Shown here: positions 21,197-29,906 of the stretch, in pieces
Numbering within the stretch: the stretch's first letter is position 1
Layout of the letters: every line of letters begins with the position of its first letter
Assembly (NCBI GenBank): GCA_027490575.1
Contig: JAIXXV010000032.1
Span: 77,211 to 128,977, forward strand
Direction: 5' to 3'
Source: a bacterium
GTDB taxonomy: Bacteria; Patescibacteriota; Minisyncoccia; Phycocordibacterales; CAIZLB01
DNA length: 51,767 nt
Position numbers and translations under genes: made by a program
The notes under the pieces: generated by a model
Database searches by the model: none
Seen by the model: only the letters and a program-made list of their open reading frames with translations
Told to the model about the DNA's origin: nothing

Positions 21197-24100
21197 TTAT
21201 TCAGCTTCTAATGTATCCGATAATGCTTCAATGACTCGACCTGATTCATCTTCACTTCTAAGCTCAACATCAATACCAAGACCTCTCAAGTTTGAAAGTA
21301 GTACATTGAATGATGCAGGAGCATTTGGCTCAAGTAGTTTTTGGCCTTTGACGATAGCGTCGAAAGCTTGAGATCTACCTTGGATGTCATCTGACTTGAT
21401 AGTCAACATCTCTCTAAGTGTGTGAGCAGCTCCATAACCAGCGAGTGCCCAAACTTCCATTTCTCCAAATCTTTGACCTCCTCCTTGAGCTTTACCTCCA
21501 AGTGGTTGTTGTGTGATAAGAGAGTAAGGACCGATAGAACGCATGTGGATCTTGTCATCAACCATGTGGTGAAGTTTCAAGATATACATGTAACCAACAG
21601 CAACATCTTGTGCAAATGCTTCTCCAGTTCTTCCATCGAATAGTTTCATTTTTCCATTTTCATTGAATCCAGCAGTAACAAGCTCTTTCTTTACTTCTTC
21701 TACAGTAGCGCCCACAAACGGAGGAACGATAGCTTGGTAGTTTAGAGCATTAGCTGCAAGACCGAGGTGAAGTTCTAGTATTTGTCCTAGGTTCATACGA
21801 GAAGGTACACCTAGTGGTGTAAGGATAACGTCTACAGGAGTACCGTCAGCCATGAATGGCATGTCTTCTACAGGGAGTATTCTTGAGATAACACCTTTGT
21901 TTCCGTGTCGTCCTGCAAGCTTATCTCCAACTGAGATATTTCTAAGTACTGCAACTTCAACGTGTATTCTCTTGATGATACCTGAGTCTAGTTTGTCTCC
22001 TCTTTCTCTTGAGAAGATCTTCACACTTATAACTCTACCCTTCTTACCATTTTCAAGTCTCTTTGAAGTATCTTTAACATCTCTAGATTTTTCACCGAAG
22101 ATAGATCTAAGTAGTCGCTCTTCGGGAGTAAGTTGAGTTTCAGTTTTTGGAGTGATTTTACCAACGATGATGTCGCCAGGTCTAACCTCAGCACCAACTC
22201 TGATAATACCGTCAACGTCTAGATTCTTAAGTCTGTTTTCTCCTACGTTAGGTATGTCGTGAGTAGTAACTTCGGGACCAAGCTTTGTATCTCTAACATT
22301 TATGATGAATTCTTCAATGTGAACTGTTGTGAACTTTGAGTCCTTAACAAGTCTCTCTGAAAGAATAATCGCATCTTCATAGTTTGCACCTGACCATGCC
22401 ATGAATGCCACTAGGCAGTTTTGTCCAAGTGCCATTTGTCCATCTACTGATGTGGATGTGTCAGCAAGAACATCACCTCTTTTAACTTTTTGGTTAAGAG
22501 AAACTGAAGGTCTTTGGTGTGCAGCCGTGAATTGGTTTGTTCTGTTGTAGATAGTGAGTTTGTACTCATGATCTTTTTTACCACTCAAGATAATCTTGTT
22601 GGCATCAACGTATGTAATAACACCGTCTTCTGGAGCTAGGATAACTCTACCAGTGTCTTGTGCAGCCTTCTCTTCGATACCAGTTGCAACTAGTGGAGCT
22701 TCTGGAACGATACAAGGAGTAGCTTGTTTTTGCATGTTCGATCCCATCAATGCTCTGTTTGCGTCATCGTGGTTTAGGAAAGGAATCATCGATGTAGAGA
22801 TTGAGAATGCTTGCTCTGGAGCAACGTCAATATAATCAACTTCTTCTCTCTTGATGATAACAGGTTCGCCATTTAGTCTAACCTCGACAGTGTCTTCTTC
22901 TATAAGACCTTTTTCATTGTAGTGAGTAGCGGCGTGAGCAATCTTGAAACCTTCTTCTTCTAATGCGTTTAGGTAAACAATCTCTTTTGTGATTTTACCG
23001 TCTTTTACTTTTGCATAAGGAGTTTCGATCATTCCAAAGTGATTCACTCTTGCAAATGTTGCAAGTTGAAGTACAAGACCAATGTTTTGACCTTCAGGTG
23101 TATGGATAGGACAAAGTCTACCGTAGTGAGAAGGGTGAACGTCACGAACCTCTACTCCAGCTCTTTCTCTTGTAAGACCACCCTGACCTAGTGCTGATAT
23201 TCTTCTTAGGTGCTCTATCTCAGCAAGAATGTTTTCTTGTGACATGAATTGTGACAATTGGTTCGTAGTAAAGAATTCTTTGATACGAGCTTGTAGAGGT
23301 CTAGGAGAGATAAACTGTACAGGTAGGTTTGCATCAGTGTCGATAGTAGACATTCTGTTTTGAATGTTTCTTCGAATCTGTGTCATACCAACTCTTAGTT
23401 TTTGCTGTAGCAATTCACCAACAAATCTAACTCTTCTTGATCCAAGGTGATCAATATCGTCTTTTACGGCCATAGGGTTGTGGTTCAACTCTATAAGCAT
23501 ACAGATAGTTTGAACAAGGTCATCTACTGTCAAAGTCATTTGGGCCAATGACTTCTCATCCATAGGCTTGCTGAATCTCTGGTTGAATCTAAATCTACCA
23601 ACCTTTGATAGGTCATATCTTTCAGCACTCATCATAGTTTGGAAGAACTCACGAGCGTTGTCAGCTGTAGCTAGGTCACCATCTCTAAGTTTTTTGTGTA
23701 TCTCTATATATGCATCGTCAGATGTCTTTGCATGGTCTTTAAGTAGAGTCGCGTCGATGTATTGCTTAGCGTATTGACTATCTTTGAAAAGGGCCTTTAT
23801 ATCAGAGTCAGTCTCAACACCAAATGCTCTTAGTAGAGAAGATACTGGGAATTTTCTCTTTCTGTCTATACGTACATATATAGCACCGTCAGCATCACTT
23901 TCAATCTCAATCCAAGCTCCTCTTGCAGGAATAATCTTGGCACCAAAATAGTTTTTACCCTTAACTTCTGTTGAAGTGAAGAAAGCACCGTATGATCTAA
24001 TGATTTGAGGTACGATAAGTCTCTCAATACCATTGATGATGAAAGTTCCATGATCTGTCATCATTGGGAAGTCAGCCATAAAAATCTCTTGCTCTTTAGT

Positions 24101-24391
24101 AGAGCCGAGTATCTTGTTTTTTAGCTTAACCATCACTTTCAAACCACCCTCGAAGTTCAACTTGTTTTCTTTTGCATGAAATTCGTCGTACTTAGGCTTT
24201 ACGATTTCAAAACCTGTAAAGTCTAGTTCGAACTTTTTATCAGAATAATCTTTGATACCCACAAATTCATCAAAGACTTCCTTTATACCTTTTTCTAATA
24301 ACCATTTGTAGGACTCTAACTGTCCTTCAACTAAATTTGGAAGCGGCGAAAGCGGCTCCTTAAAACGTGAGAAATATTTTTTCTGGCGCAT
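21197..24391 (-). CDS. rpoB: RNA polymerase beta subunit
   Basis: GRLCPIHTPEGQNIGLV, GDKLAGRHGNKGVISRILPVEDMPFMADGTPVDVILTPLGVPSRMNLGQILE, GGQRFGEMEVWALAGYGAAHTLREMLTIKSDD. Confidence 0.99.
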   Translation of the reverse strand: MRQKKYFSRFKEPLSPLPNLVEGQLESYKWLLEKGIKEVFDEFVGIKDYSDKKFELDFTGFEIVKPKYDEFHAKENKLNFEGGLKVMVKLKNKILGSTKEQEIFMADFPMMTDHGTFIINGIERLIVPQIIRSYGAFFTSTEVKGKNYFGAKIIPARGAWIEIESDADGAIYVRIDRKRKFPVSSLLRAFGVETDSDIKALFKDSQYAKQYIDATLLKDHAKTSDDAYIEIHKKLRDGDLATADNAREFFQTMMSAERYDLSKVGRFRFNQRFSKPMDEKSLAQMTLTVDDLVQTICMLIELNHNPMAVKDDIDHLGSRRVRFVGELLQQKLRVGMTQIRRNIQNRMSTIDTDANLPVQFISPRPLQARIKEFFTTNQLSQFMSQENILAEIEHLRRISALGQGGLTRERAGVEVRDVHPSHYGRLCPIHTPEGQNIGLVLQLATFARVNHFGMIETPYAKVKDGKITKEIVYLNALEEEGFKIAHAATHYNEKGLIEEDTVEVRLNGEPVIIKREEVDYIDVAPEQAFSISTSMIPFLNHDDANRALMGSNMQKQATPCIVPEAPLVATGIEEKAAQDTGRVILAPEDGVITYVDANKIILSGKKDHEYKLTIYNRTNQFTAAHQRPSVSLNQKVKRGDVLADTSTSVDGQMALGQNCLVAFMAWSGANYEDAIILSERLVKDSKFTTVHIEEFIINVRDTKLGPEVTTHDIPNVGENRLKNLDVDGIIRVGAEVRPGDIIVGKITPKTETQLTPEERLLRSIFGEKSRDVKDTSKRLENGKKGRVISVKIFSRERGDKLDSGIIKRIHVEVAVLRNISVGDKLAGRHGNKGVISRILPVEDMPFMADGTPVDVILTPLGVPSRMNLGQILELHLGLAANALNYQAIVPPFVGATVEEVKKELVTAGFNENGKMKLFDGRTGEAFAQDVAVGYMYILKLHHMVDDKIHMRSIGPYSLITQQPLGGKAQGGGQRFGEMEVWALAGYGAAHTLREMLTIKSDDIQGRSQAFDAIVKGQKLLEPNAPASFNVLLSNLRGLGIDVELRSEDESGRVIEALSDTLEAE

Positions 24392-24429
24392 ATGGATGGC
24401 GTCTAGTTAATTGGAATATTATAAAATCT

Positions 24430-24520
24430 ACTATTATTTTCCCGGTAATAGTGAGGAGTTTTTTCTACTTATGTAAATACTGCATAAATAGCACAAAAAA
24501 CTCACGGGCGAGTTTTTTGT
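24430..24520 (-). promoter_or_regulatory. Candidate attenuator in rpoB leader: alternative hairpins
   Basis: Minus-strand RNA order: ACAAAAAACTC-GCCCGT-GAGTTTTTTGT (24520-24493), then AAAAAACTC (24464-24456), then ACTATTA...TAATAGT (24452-24430). Middle GAGTTTTTT can pair with either AAAAAACTC. Confidence 0.55.
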
Positions 24521-24597
24521 AGTTTTTATGTGTACTTAGAAAAATAGATCCGCGAGAGAGCTGGCCCGTATAACTCAATCGTCTAACGCAGACTTAT

Positions 24598-24626
24598 ATA
24601 GTATTCGATTTATCCACAGGTGTCAA
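24598..24626 (-). promoter_or_regulatory. Sigma70-type promoter for the rpoBC locus (TTGACA-17-TACTAT)
   Basis: Minus strand TTGACA CCTGTGGATAAATCGAA TACTAT; predicted leader of about 200 nt to the rpoB start at 24391. Confidence 0.8.
24610..24618 (+). promoter_or_regulatory. Perfect DnaA-box sequence TTATCCACA inside the rpoB promoter spacer
   Basis: Exact 9-mer match to the consensus DnaA box; function not demonstrated. Confidence 0.5.
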
Positions 24627-24650
24627 CCAAAAACCGTTGACATTCTGTGG
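24614..24650. promoter_or_regulatory. Operator-like inverted repeat over/upstream of the rpoB -35
   Basis: CCACAG-g-TGTCAAC-N8-GTTGACA-tt-CTGTGG. Confidence 0.6.
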
Positions 24651-24765
24651 GTATCTTAGGGGTACGCTAAGCCTTTTTCTGTGTTATAGACACTTTTCCA
24701 CTTGACCAAGGGTGGTTTTAGGGGTTTGAGGTGGTTTTGCTCACTTTTACACTCTTTAACGGGTT

Positions 24766-25452
24766 CTAAATCTCACCGCCCGCCCTCCACTCGTCTATCT
24801 TCTTGTGATCTCCTGACAGCAAAACTTCTGGTACCCTGTACTTCTTTCCTTTATAAGTATAAACCTCAGGTCTTGTGTAAACATCATGTGAGGCACTGCG
24901 TGACTCTTCTCTACTTTCAAATTTGCCTAAAACTCCTGGTATTTGGCGAGATATCACATCTATCATTAACATGGCAGGTAACTCTCCACCCGTAGTCACA
25001 AAAGGACCGACTGTTATATCCACCGTCTTAAATACTTTTTTAACTCTTGCATCCACACCTTCGTATCTACCACATATGATAATTAAATCTGAGAATTTTT
25101 TGGTATAGTCCGTTGCCAACTCATTTGTAAACTGAGTGCCAGAAGGACTCAAGAAAACAACTAGGGATTTTTTGTATGACTTTCTTTTCTCTGCAGTTGT
25201 TTGTGCCTTTGCAATAGCTTTTACTATAGGGTCAGCCATGATTACCATGCCAGGTCCGCCACCATAAGGTCGATCGTCCACTCGCAAGTATGGCTTTTCA
25301 TTTTTAGCTTGAGACTTGGTTGGTTTAACATAGTCACGAGGATTGTATTTGTAGACCTTTATGAGCTTATCATTTTGAGCGCGCGCAATGATCGACTCGT
25401 TTAGATACGAGTCCAATGATTCAGGAAAAAGTGTGATTATATGGAAATTCAT
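24766..25452 (-). CDS. trmD: tRNA (guanine-N1-)-methyltransferase TrmD
   Basis: MNFHIITLFPESLDSYLNESIIARA...VDDRPYGGGPGMVIMADPI...LIIICGRYEGVDARV. Start set at internal Met; ORF extends to 25470. Confidence 0.96.
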   Translation of the reverse strand: MNFHIITLFPESLDSYLNESIIARAQNDKLIKVYKYNPRDYVKPTKSQAKNEKPYLRVDDRPYGGGPGMVIMADPIVKAIAKAQTTAEKRKSYKKSLVVFLSPSGTQFTNELATDYTKKFSDLIIICGRYEGVDARVKKVFKTVDITVGPFVTTGGELPAMLMIDVISRQIPGVLGKFESREESRSASHDVYTRPEVYTYKGKKYRVPEVLLSGDHKKIDEWRAGGEI

Positions 25453-25584
25453 TAACAAAAACAATACCACTGTTTAAGTGGTATGTCCAATTGCGACTGG
25501 CAATTACTTTTACCCCCAACTTTTGTCTGATTTCTCTTGTCTCTTGTCCCCAACTGTCCTTGCTATCTATTATCTACTAACTGC

Positions 25585-25905
25585 CTAGACCCCTAGCTCT
25601 GCTATAGCATCATCAACACTCTTCAACGCACTAGATGTTGCAGGATCCTTAATACCTCCCACTGGCTCTTTGATTTGGATACTGATGTTTGCTTGATGTT
25701 TTTTACCAAATGCTTTCATGAGAGTTCGGATAGCTTGAGCAGTGTGACCATTTCTACCGATAATCTTACCCATATCAGCTGGGTCTACCATTAGTTCTAT
25801 AAAGACTCCCATATCATCAACTCTCCTACTTGTCTTAACCGCATCTGTGTTTTCAACTAGCGATTTTACAATGTACTCTAGAAACTGAATATCTTTTTCT
25901 TCCAT
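25585..25905 (-). CDS. khpA: KH-domain RNA-binding protein (KhpA-like)
   Basis: FLEYIVKSLVENTDAV...ELMVDPADMGKIIGRNGHTAQAIRTLMKAFGKK; GxxG KH loop. Confidence 0.88.
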   Translation of the reverse strand: MEEKDIQFLEYIVKSLVENTDAVKTSRRVDDMGVFIELMVDPADMGKIIGRNGHTAQAIRTLMKAFGKKHQANISIQIKEPVGGIKDPATSSALKSVDDAIAELGV

Positions 25906-25995
25906 ATATTTTCTGAATGTTATTTGATACTTTTAATGTGCAACTAAATTATAACATACAAACATAAAGTCAATAGTATTTTATACACGTTTATC

Positions 25996-26071
25996 TGGTG
26001 CCGAGGGCCGGGCTCGAACCGGCGACCCCTTCCTCTTCAGGGAAATGCTCTACCAACTGAGCTACCTCGGC
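25996..26071 (-). tRNA. tRNA-Phe (anticodon GAA), CCA encoded
   Basis: GCCGAGGTAGCTCAGTTGGTAGAGCATTTCCCTGAAGAGGAAGGGGTCGCCGGTTCGAGCCCGGCCCTCGGCACCA; all arms pair; loop CTGAAGA gives anticodon GAA. Confidence 0.97.
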
Positions 26072-26092
26072 ATATTCATTTTGAGTTAAACC

Positions 26093-26133
26093 TTGCTCTA
26101 CCAACTGAGACTGTTGATCTCGGTCGGCATATT
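26093..26133 (-). repeat. Degenerate tRNA 5'-half copy 1 (acceptor 5' strand remnant plus D-arm)
   Basis: Minus strand AATATGCCGACCGAGATCAACAGTCTCAGTTGGTAGAGCAA; CTCAGTTGGTAGAGCA identical to the tRNA-Phe D-arm. Confidence 0.8.
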
Positions 26134-26160
26134 GTCAGAAATTTATTTCGACATAAAACT

Positions 26161-26201
26161 TTGCTCTACCAACTGAGACTTTTAACCTTAGTCGGCATAT
26201 T
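26161..26201 (-). repeat. Degenerate tRNA 5'-half copy 2
   Basis: Minus strand AATATGCCGACTAAGGTTAAAAGTCTCAGTTGGTAGAGCAA; same D-arm, start 68 bp from copy 1. Confidence 0.8.
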
Positions 26202-26220
26202 TCGCTATTTGTCAGACCTA

Positions 26221-26514
26221 CTAAATAGACTTAATCAAATTAAAAAGATCTGAGCCACTACCACCTGTAACGCCTCCATAGACACTTATGATAGTGTCAA
26301 TAAATGGTTGGACATAGTAGAAAGCTCCTATTGTTAGACCGATGATTACAAACCATTTTACAGCACTTACCACCATGACAAACTTTGTACGGTTGTAAAG
26401 ACTTTTGGTCATTCTAGAATTTTCTTCTAGCATGGTTGTAAGCTCGTCTACTTTTTCATGTAGGTCGAGTATGTCATTTTCTAACCTTTCTAAAGTGCTT
26501 TTCTCTGGGTCCAT
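26221..26514 (-). CDS. Small coiled-coil/TM protein
   Basis: 97 aa; N-terminal heptad-like LERLENDILDLHEKVDELTTMLEEN, then TM WFVIIGLTIGAFYYV. Confidence 0.65.
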   Translation of the reverse strand: MDPEKSTLERLENDILDLHEKVDELTTMLEENSRMTKSLYNRTKFVMVVSAVKWFVIIGLTIGAFYYVQPFIDTIISVYGGVTGGSGSDLFNLIKSI

Positions 26515-26588
26515 GCCAAGAAGATTAGCATATTATCGTATTTATTTCAATTACACACCTATGTGCGACAAGGTCGCTGGCCATATAA

Positions 26589-28031
26589 CTAATCTTCCAT
26601 TATCTGGGCTTTTCTATCCTCGATATCGTATATATAGAATGTTTGTAGACCAATCGTTGAAAATACACCTTCTATAATATCGATTTTTCTAGACACGCAA
26701 TCACTGAAATAAATACTTACCGCATATGTACCTGGCCTTACGGCATCTGGATCAGCTCTTAGATAATTTAACCTATGAAGGCTGTCTTTATTTTGGAAAT
26801 CTGATAGCAAGACAAAAACTTCCTCTATAAAGTCACCACTTACATTGTCTATATCAACAAGTTTAAACACCACCTCTTGATATGGCTTCATCGGATTACA
26901 ATTAAAACCAGGAATCATTACAGGGTAATAATTTATCGGCACCCCTATCCTATTTGAAATGCCTTGAACAGTGTCATTTATTTTAGATTTATTCCTATAA
27001 ATCATTAGCTCACCTGTACTGTATAGATACACAAAATCATCATTTAATTTTGTTTTACTAAATACATAAAGTTCATCACTGGCAGAAACATTTAAATATT
27101 TATATGCATAGTAATCTATCTTACTACCAAATAGAATCATCATGCTTGATACAAAAATAATAACAATTAAAACCTTACTTTTAATATCTTGCACCTTGAA
27201 CATCATCGACGTCAAAATAATTGTTAATCCACTTGATCCAATGAATCCTCGAAGAAACATGTAACCGTCTCCTAAATATGAAAAATTATTAGTTATCAAC
27301 TTAACAATAATCAATATGATTGTGACCAATGCATATGCCCAAAACAACTTATAACTAGATGGCTTTTGCCAATTATTGATTAAATATATACCAATCAACG
27401 ATGGTAATACCTCATGATTTAGCAGACCACCATCAATAGCATTTTTTAGTATAGAAAATGAAAAAATTGAATAGCAAATGAGAAAGAGGTACTTTTGTCT
27501 ATTGCCTTGTCCTGCATTTAACAGATTACCAGAAACATTAAGCCAGTTAGCGACAAAAATTATAAAAGTGATCAAAAATAAAATCAGAATTGCTAAGTAG
27601 ACATAATTGTTAATAATCCCCTGGTATGCAAAACCAATATCCATCCCGTCATTTGCTGTACTAATTCCAAATGAGTTTAATACATATGAAATAGATCCTT
27701 TTCCAATATGGTTGTGAAATATTCCACTGGATGAAATCTCGCCGTTATGGAAAATAACACCCAGACTTGATAATGGGGCTCCCATATTTGAACTTAACTT
27801 AAACTGAGAAAGCAATGTTACCGAAAAAAGTAGAAAAATAGATACGATTAATAGTCTGAATGTATTCTGGCTTGAAAATTTTATAAAATTGGAAAGTCTT
27901 GACCTAATATACTCTAAGGACAATATCCATATGAATAATAGATAAATAATAAATAAGGCTACTCTAACAGAACTTCTCCCTCCTGCGAAGATGTCTACTA
28001 TGAATTTTATTATGTCATTTATGATTTCCAT
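26589..28031 (-). CDS. Polytopic membrane protein, unknown function
   Basis: 480 aa with many hydrophobic helices; soluble C-terminal region with YAVSIYFSDCVSRKIDI. Confidence 0.7.
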   Translation of the reverse strand: MEIINDIIKFIVDIFAGGRSSVRVALFIIYLLFIWILSLEYIRSRLSNFIKFSSQNTFRLLIVSIFLLFSVTLLSQFKLSSNMGAPLSSLGVIFHNGEISSSGIFHNHIGKGSISYVLNSFGISTANDGMDIGFAYQGIINNYVYLAILILFLITFIIFVANWLNVSGNLLNAGQGNRQKYLFLICYSIFSFSILKNAIDGGLLNHEVLPSLIGIYLINNWQKPSSYKLFWAYALVTIILIIVKLITNNFSYLGDGYMFLRGFIGSSGLTIILTSMMFKVQDIKSKVLIVIIFVSSMMILFGSKIDYYAYKYLNVSASDELYVFSKTKLNDDFVYLYSTGELMIYRNKSKINDTVQGISNRIGVPINYYPVMIPGFNCNPMKPYQEVVFKLVDIDNVSGDFIEEVFVLLSDFQNKDSLHRLNYLRADPDAVRPGTYAVSIYFSDCVSRKIDIIEGVFSTIGLQTFYIYDIEDRKAQIMED

Positions 28032-28039
28032 TTTGATAA

Positions 28040-28591
28040 TTACATTGAACTCGATTCAATACTGGTTGTAAAATAGGATGCATTACCATTGCCTTCTAAG
28101 TTTTCTGCATAAATTGCATAATCAAAATTAGTCATATTACACCCGCAAATAGCTTCAAGACCTCTAGGTGATATATAGTGAAATCTATACATGATGCTAT
28201 CTGAAGAGCAATTCTGTCCACAGGGATCTTTTGGTAGTGTAGGCATAAATTCTCTCAATTCATTTCGCAAAGCATTCCAATTTTCAACTCTAAGACTATT
28301 TCCACCGTCTTTATCAAATTCTCTAGCGCTACAGTCATAGTCCCCATATCCACCAGCTTGACACTCATCTGCTTTACCCATCAGGGGTGCATACCCGTAT
28401 TTTGTAATATACAACTCAATTGCATTTCTCATTTGTTGAATACTGCTATATCTAGCAGAATCTCTTGCCCTCACCCTTGCAGTATTTATACTTGCAAAGA
28501 CAATACTACTCATCAAGCTAATGATAGACATGACGACCATAAGCTCTACTAGAGTAAATCCTCTTTTGTTTTTTAAACCTCGGCTATTCAT
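28040..28591 (-). CDS. Type IV pilin-like / pseudopilin protein
   Basis: RGFTLVELMVVMSIISLMSSIVFASINTARVRARDSARYSSIQQMRNAIELY: class III prepilin signal and N-terminal helix. Confidence 0.92.
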   Translation of the reverse strand: MNSRGLKNKRGFTLVELMVVMSIISLMSSIVFASINTARVRARDSARYSSIQQMRNAIELYITKYGYAPLMGKADECQAGGYGDYDCSAREFDKDGGNSLRVENWNALRNELREFMPTLPKDPCGQNCSSDSIMYRFHYISPRGLEAICGCNMTNFDYAIYAENLEGNGNASYFTTSIESSSM

Positions 28592-28592
28592 C

Positions 28593-28802
28593 TTATATGT
28601 TTAGTAGAAATATGATTATTGAAATAGCGAATATTATGATTGAAATAGCAATGAGAGTTCTTTTTATCGATTCATCATTTTTAAACATCCCTGTTTTAGA
28701 AAGTAGACTAAATAATGGACCTTGCTTGTTCTCATTGACGGTATTAAATCTTCTGTTTCCAAAACTCCCTTGATTGTCAGATTCAAATTCAATATTACTC
28801 AT
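28593..28802 (-). CDS. Small single-TM protein
   Basis: 69 aa; C-terminal TM TLIAISIIIFAISIIIFLLNI; abuts the pilin gene. Confidence 0.6.
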   Translation of the reverse strand: MSNIEFESDNQGSFGNRRFNTVNENKQGPLFSLLSKTGMFKNDESIKRTLIAISIIIFAISIIIFLLNI

Positions 28803-28890
28803 ATTTCAATTATACACTGGTTTAAATAAATTTATAATCGCATGAGCACTAACTTCTAAGGGCTCTTTGATATCTGTTAACTGTTACCTG

Positions 28891-29826
28891 CTAACTGCTT
28901 GATGACCATCTAGAAACAATCCCACATGGTAGTAGTCGGGACTCGAAACCTGTTTTTAATTCCTCAGAGATGACTAGCTCACCAAACTCTACATCACCAC
29001 CAAACCTACTTTCTAGTGACAGCATATTGTTGGCATAAGTTACAGCCGAGTAGCCAGCAGAATACCCATTTAAAATAACAAAAAGTGGTTTATCAGAAAG
29101 CAATCTGGTAACCTCATCAAAAAACTCTATGAAATTCTCTTCTATCCTCCATATCTCCCCTTTTGCACCTCTACCAAATGCAGGTGGGTCCATGATGATG
29201 GCATCATACTTGTTACCTCGTCTGACTTCTCTTTTTACAAAAGCAAATGCATCGTCTAGAATCCATCTGACTGGTTTATCTGAAAGACCTGAAAGCTCTG
29301 CATTTTCTTTTGCCCATGCTATAGATGACTTTGAAGCGTCGACATGCGTGACTTCCGCGCCCGCCTGAAGTGCCGATATAGTAGCGCCGCCTGTATAACC
29401 AAAGAGGTTTAATACTTTTATCTTGGCTTTATCACCAGAAGTCATCCTGCTTGCTATTTTTTCTCTGGCCCATTGCCAGTTTGATATCTGCTCCTGGAAA
29501 AGTCCTGTATGTTTAAATGGTGTTGGTTTAACTTTGAGATGTAGTCCGTCATACTTAATACCCCACCCGTCTTCTATACCACCTCTGGTATATACCCAGT
29601 TTCCTCTATCAGTATCCTTTGCAGATCTGACATATGAAGCATCCGCTGAACCCCAAGCTGATTCAGGTAGTCTCTTCTTCCATAGAGCCTGAGGATCAGG
29701 ACGAGATAGCACCACATCACCATATCGCTCAAGCTTCATACCATCACCACTGTCTAAAAGCGCATAGTCAGATTGATTCTGTGCGATATATAGATTGAAG
29801 TTTTGTGTAGTGTTTATATCTGTCAT
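28891..29826 (-). CDS. Class I SAM-dependent methyltransferase (RlmI/RlmK-like family)
   Basis: KVLNLFGYTGGATISALQAGAEVTHVDASKSSIAWAKENAELSG...YDAIIMDPPAFGRGAKGEIW. Confidence 0.9.
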   Translation of the reverse strand: MTDINTTQNFNLYIAQNQSDYALLDSGDGMKLERYGDVVLSRPDPQALWKKRLPESAWGSADASYVRSAKDTDRGNWVYTRGGIEDGWGIKYDGLHLKVKPTPFKHTGLFQEQISNWQWAREKIASRMTSGDKAKIKVLNLFGYTGGATISALQAGAEVTHVDASKSSIAWAKENAELSGLSDKPVRWILDDAFAFVKREVRRGNKYDAIIMDPPAFGRGAKGEIWRIEENFIEFFDEVTRLLSDKPLFVILNGYSAGYSAVTYANNMLSLESRFGGDVEFGELVISEELKTGFESRLLPCGIVSRWSSSS

Positions 29827-29906
29827 AATGATTGTCTTTATGTCTGCCGTGATGTTCGTTTTTTATTTGTGATGATGACCGGTGCCAATGATTAAATATT
29901 ACATCA

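Noticed and set aside
24637-24665. Divergent plus-strand promoter using the second TTGACA near rpoB
   Set aside because: No acceptable -10 at 16-18 nt spacing (GGGTAC/GGTACG); better explained as the other half of the palindrome.
24702-24760. G-rich tract GGGTGGTTTTAGGGGTTTGAGGTGG as a G-quadruplex
   Set aside because: Several runs are only two G long; not a convincing four-run motif.
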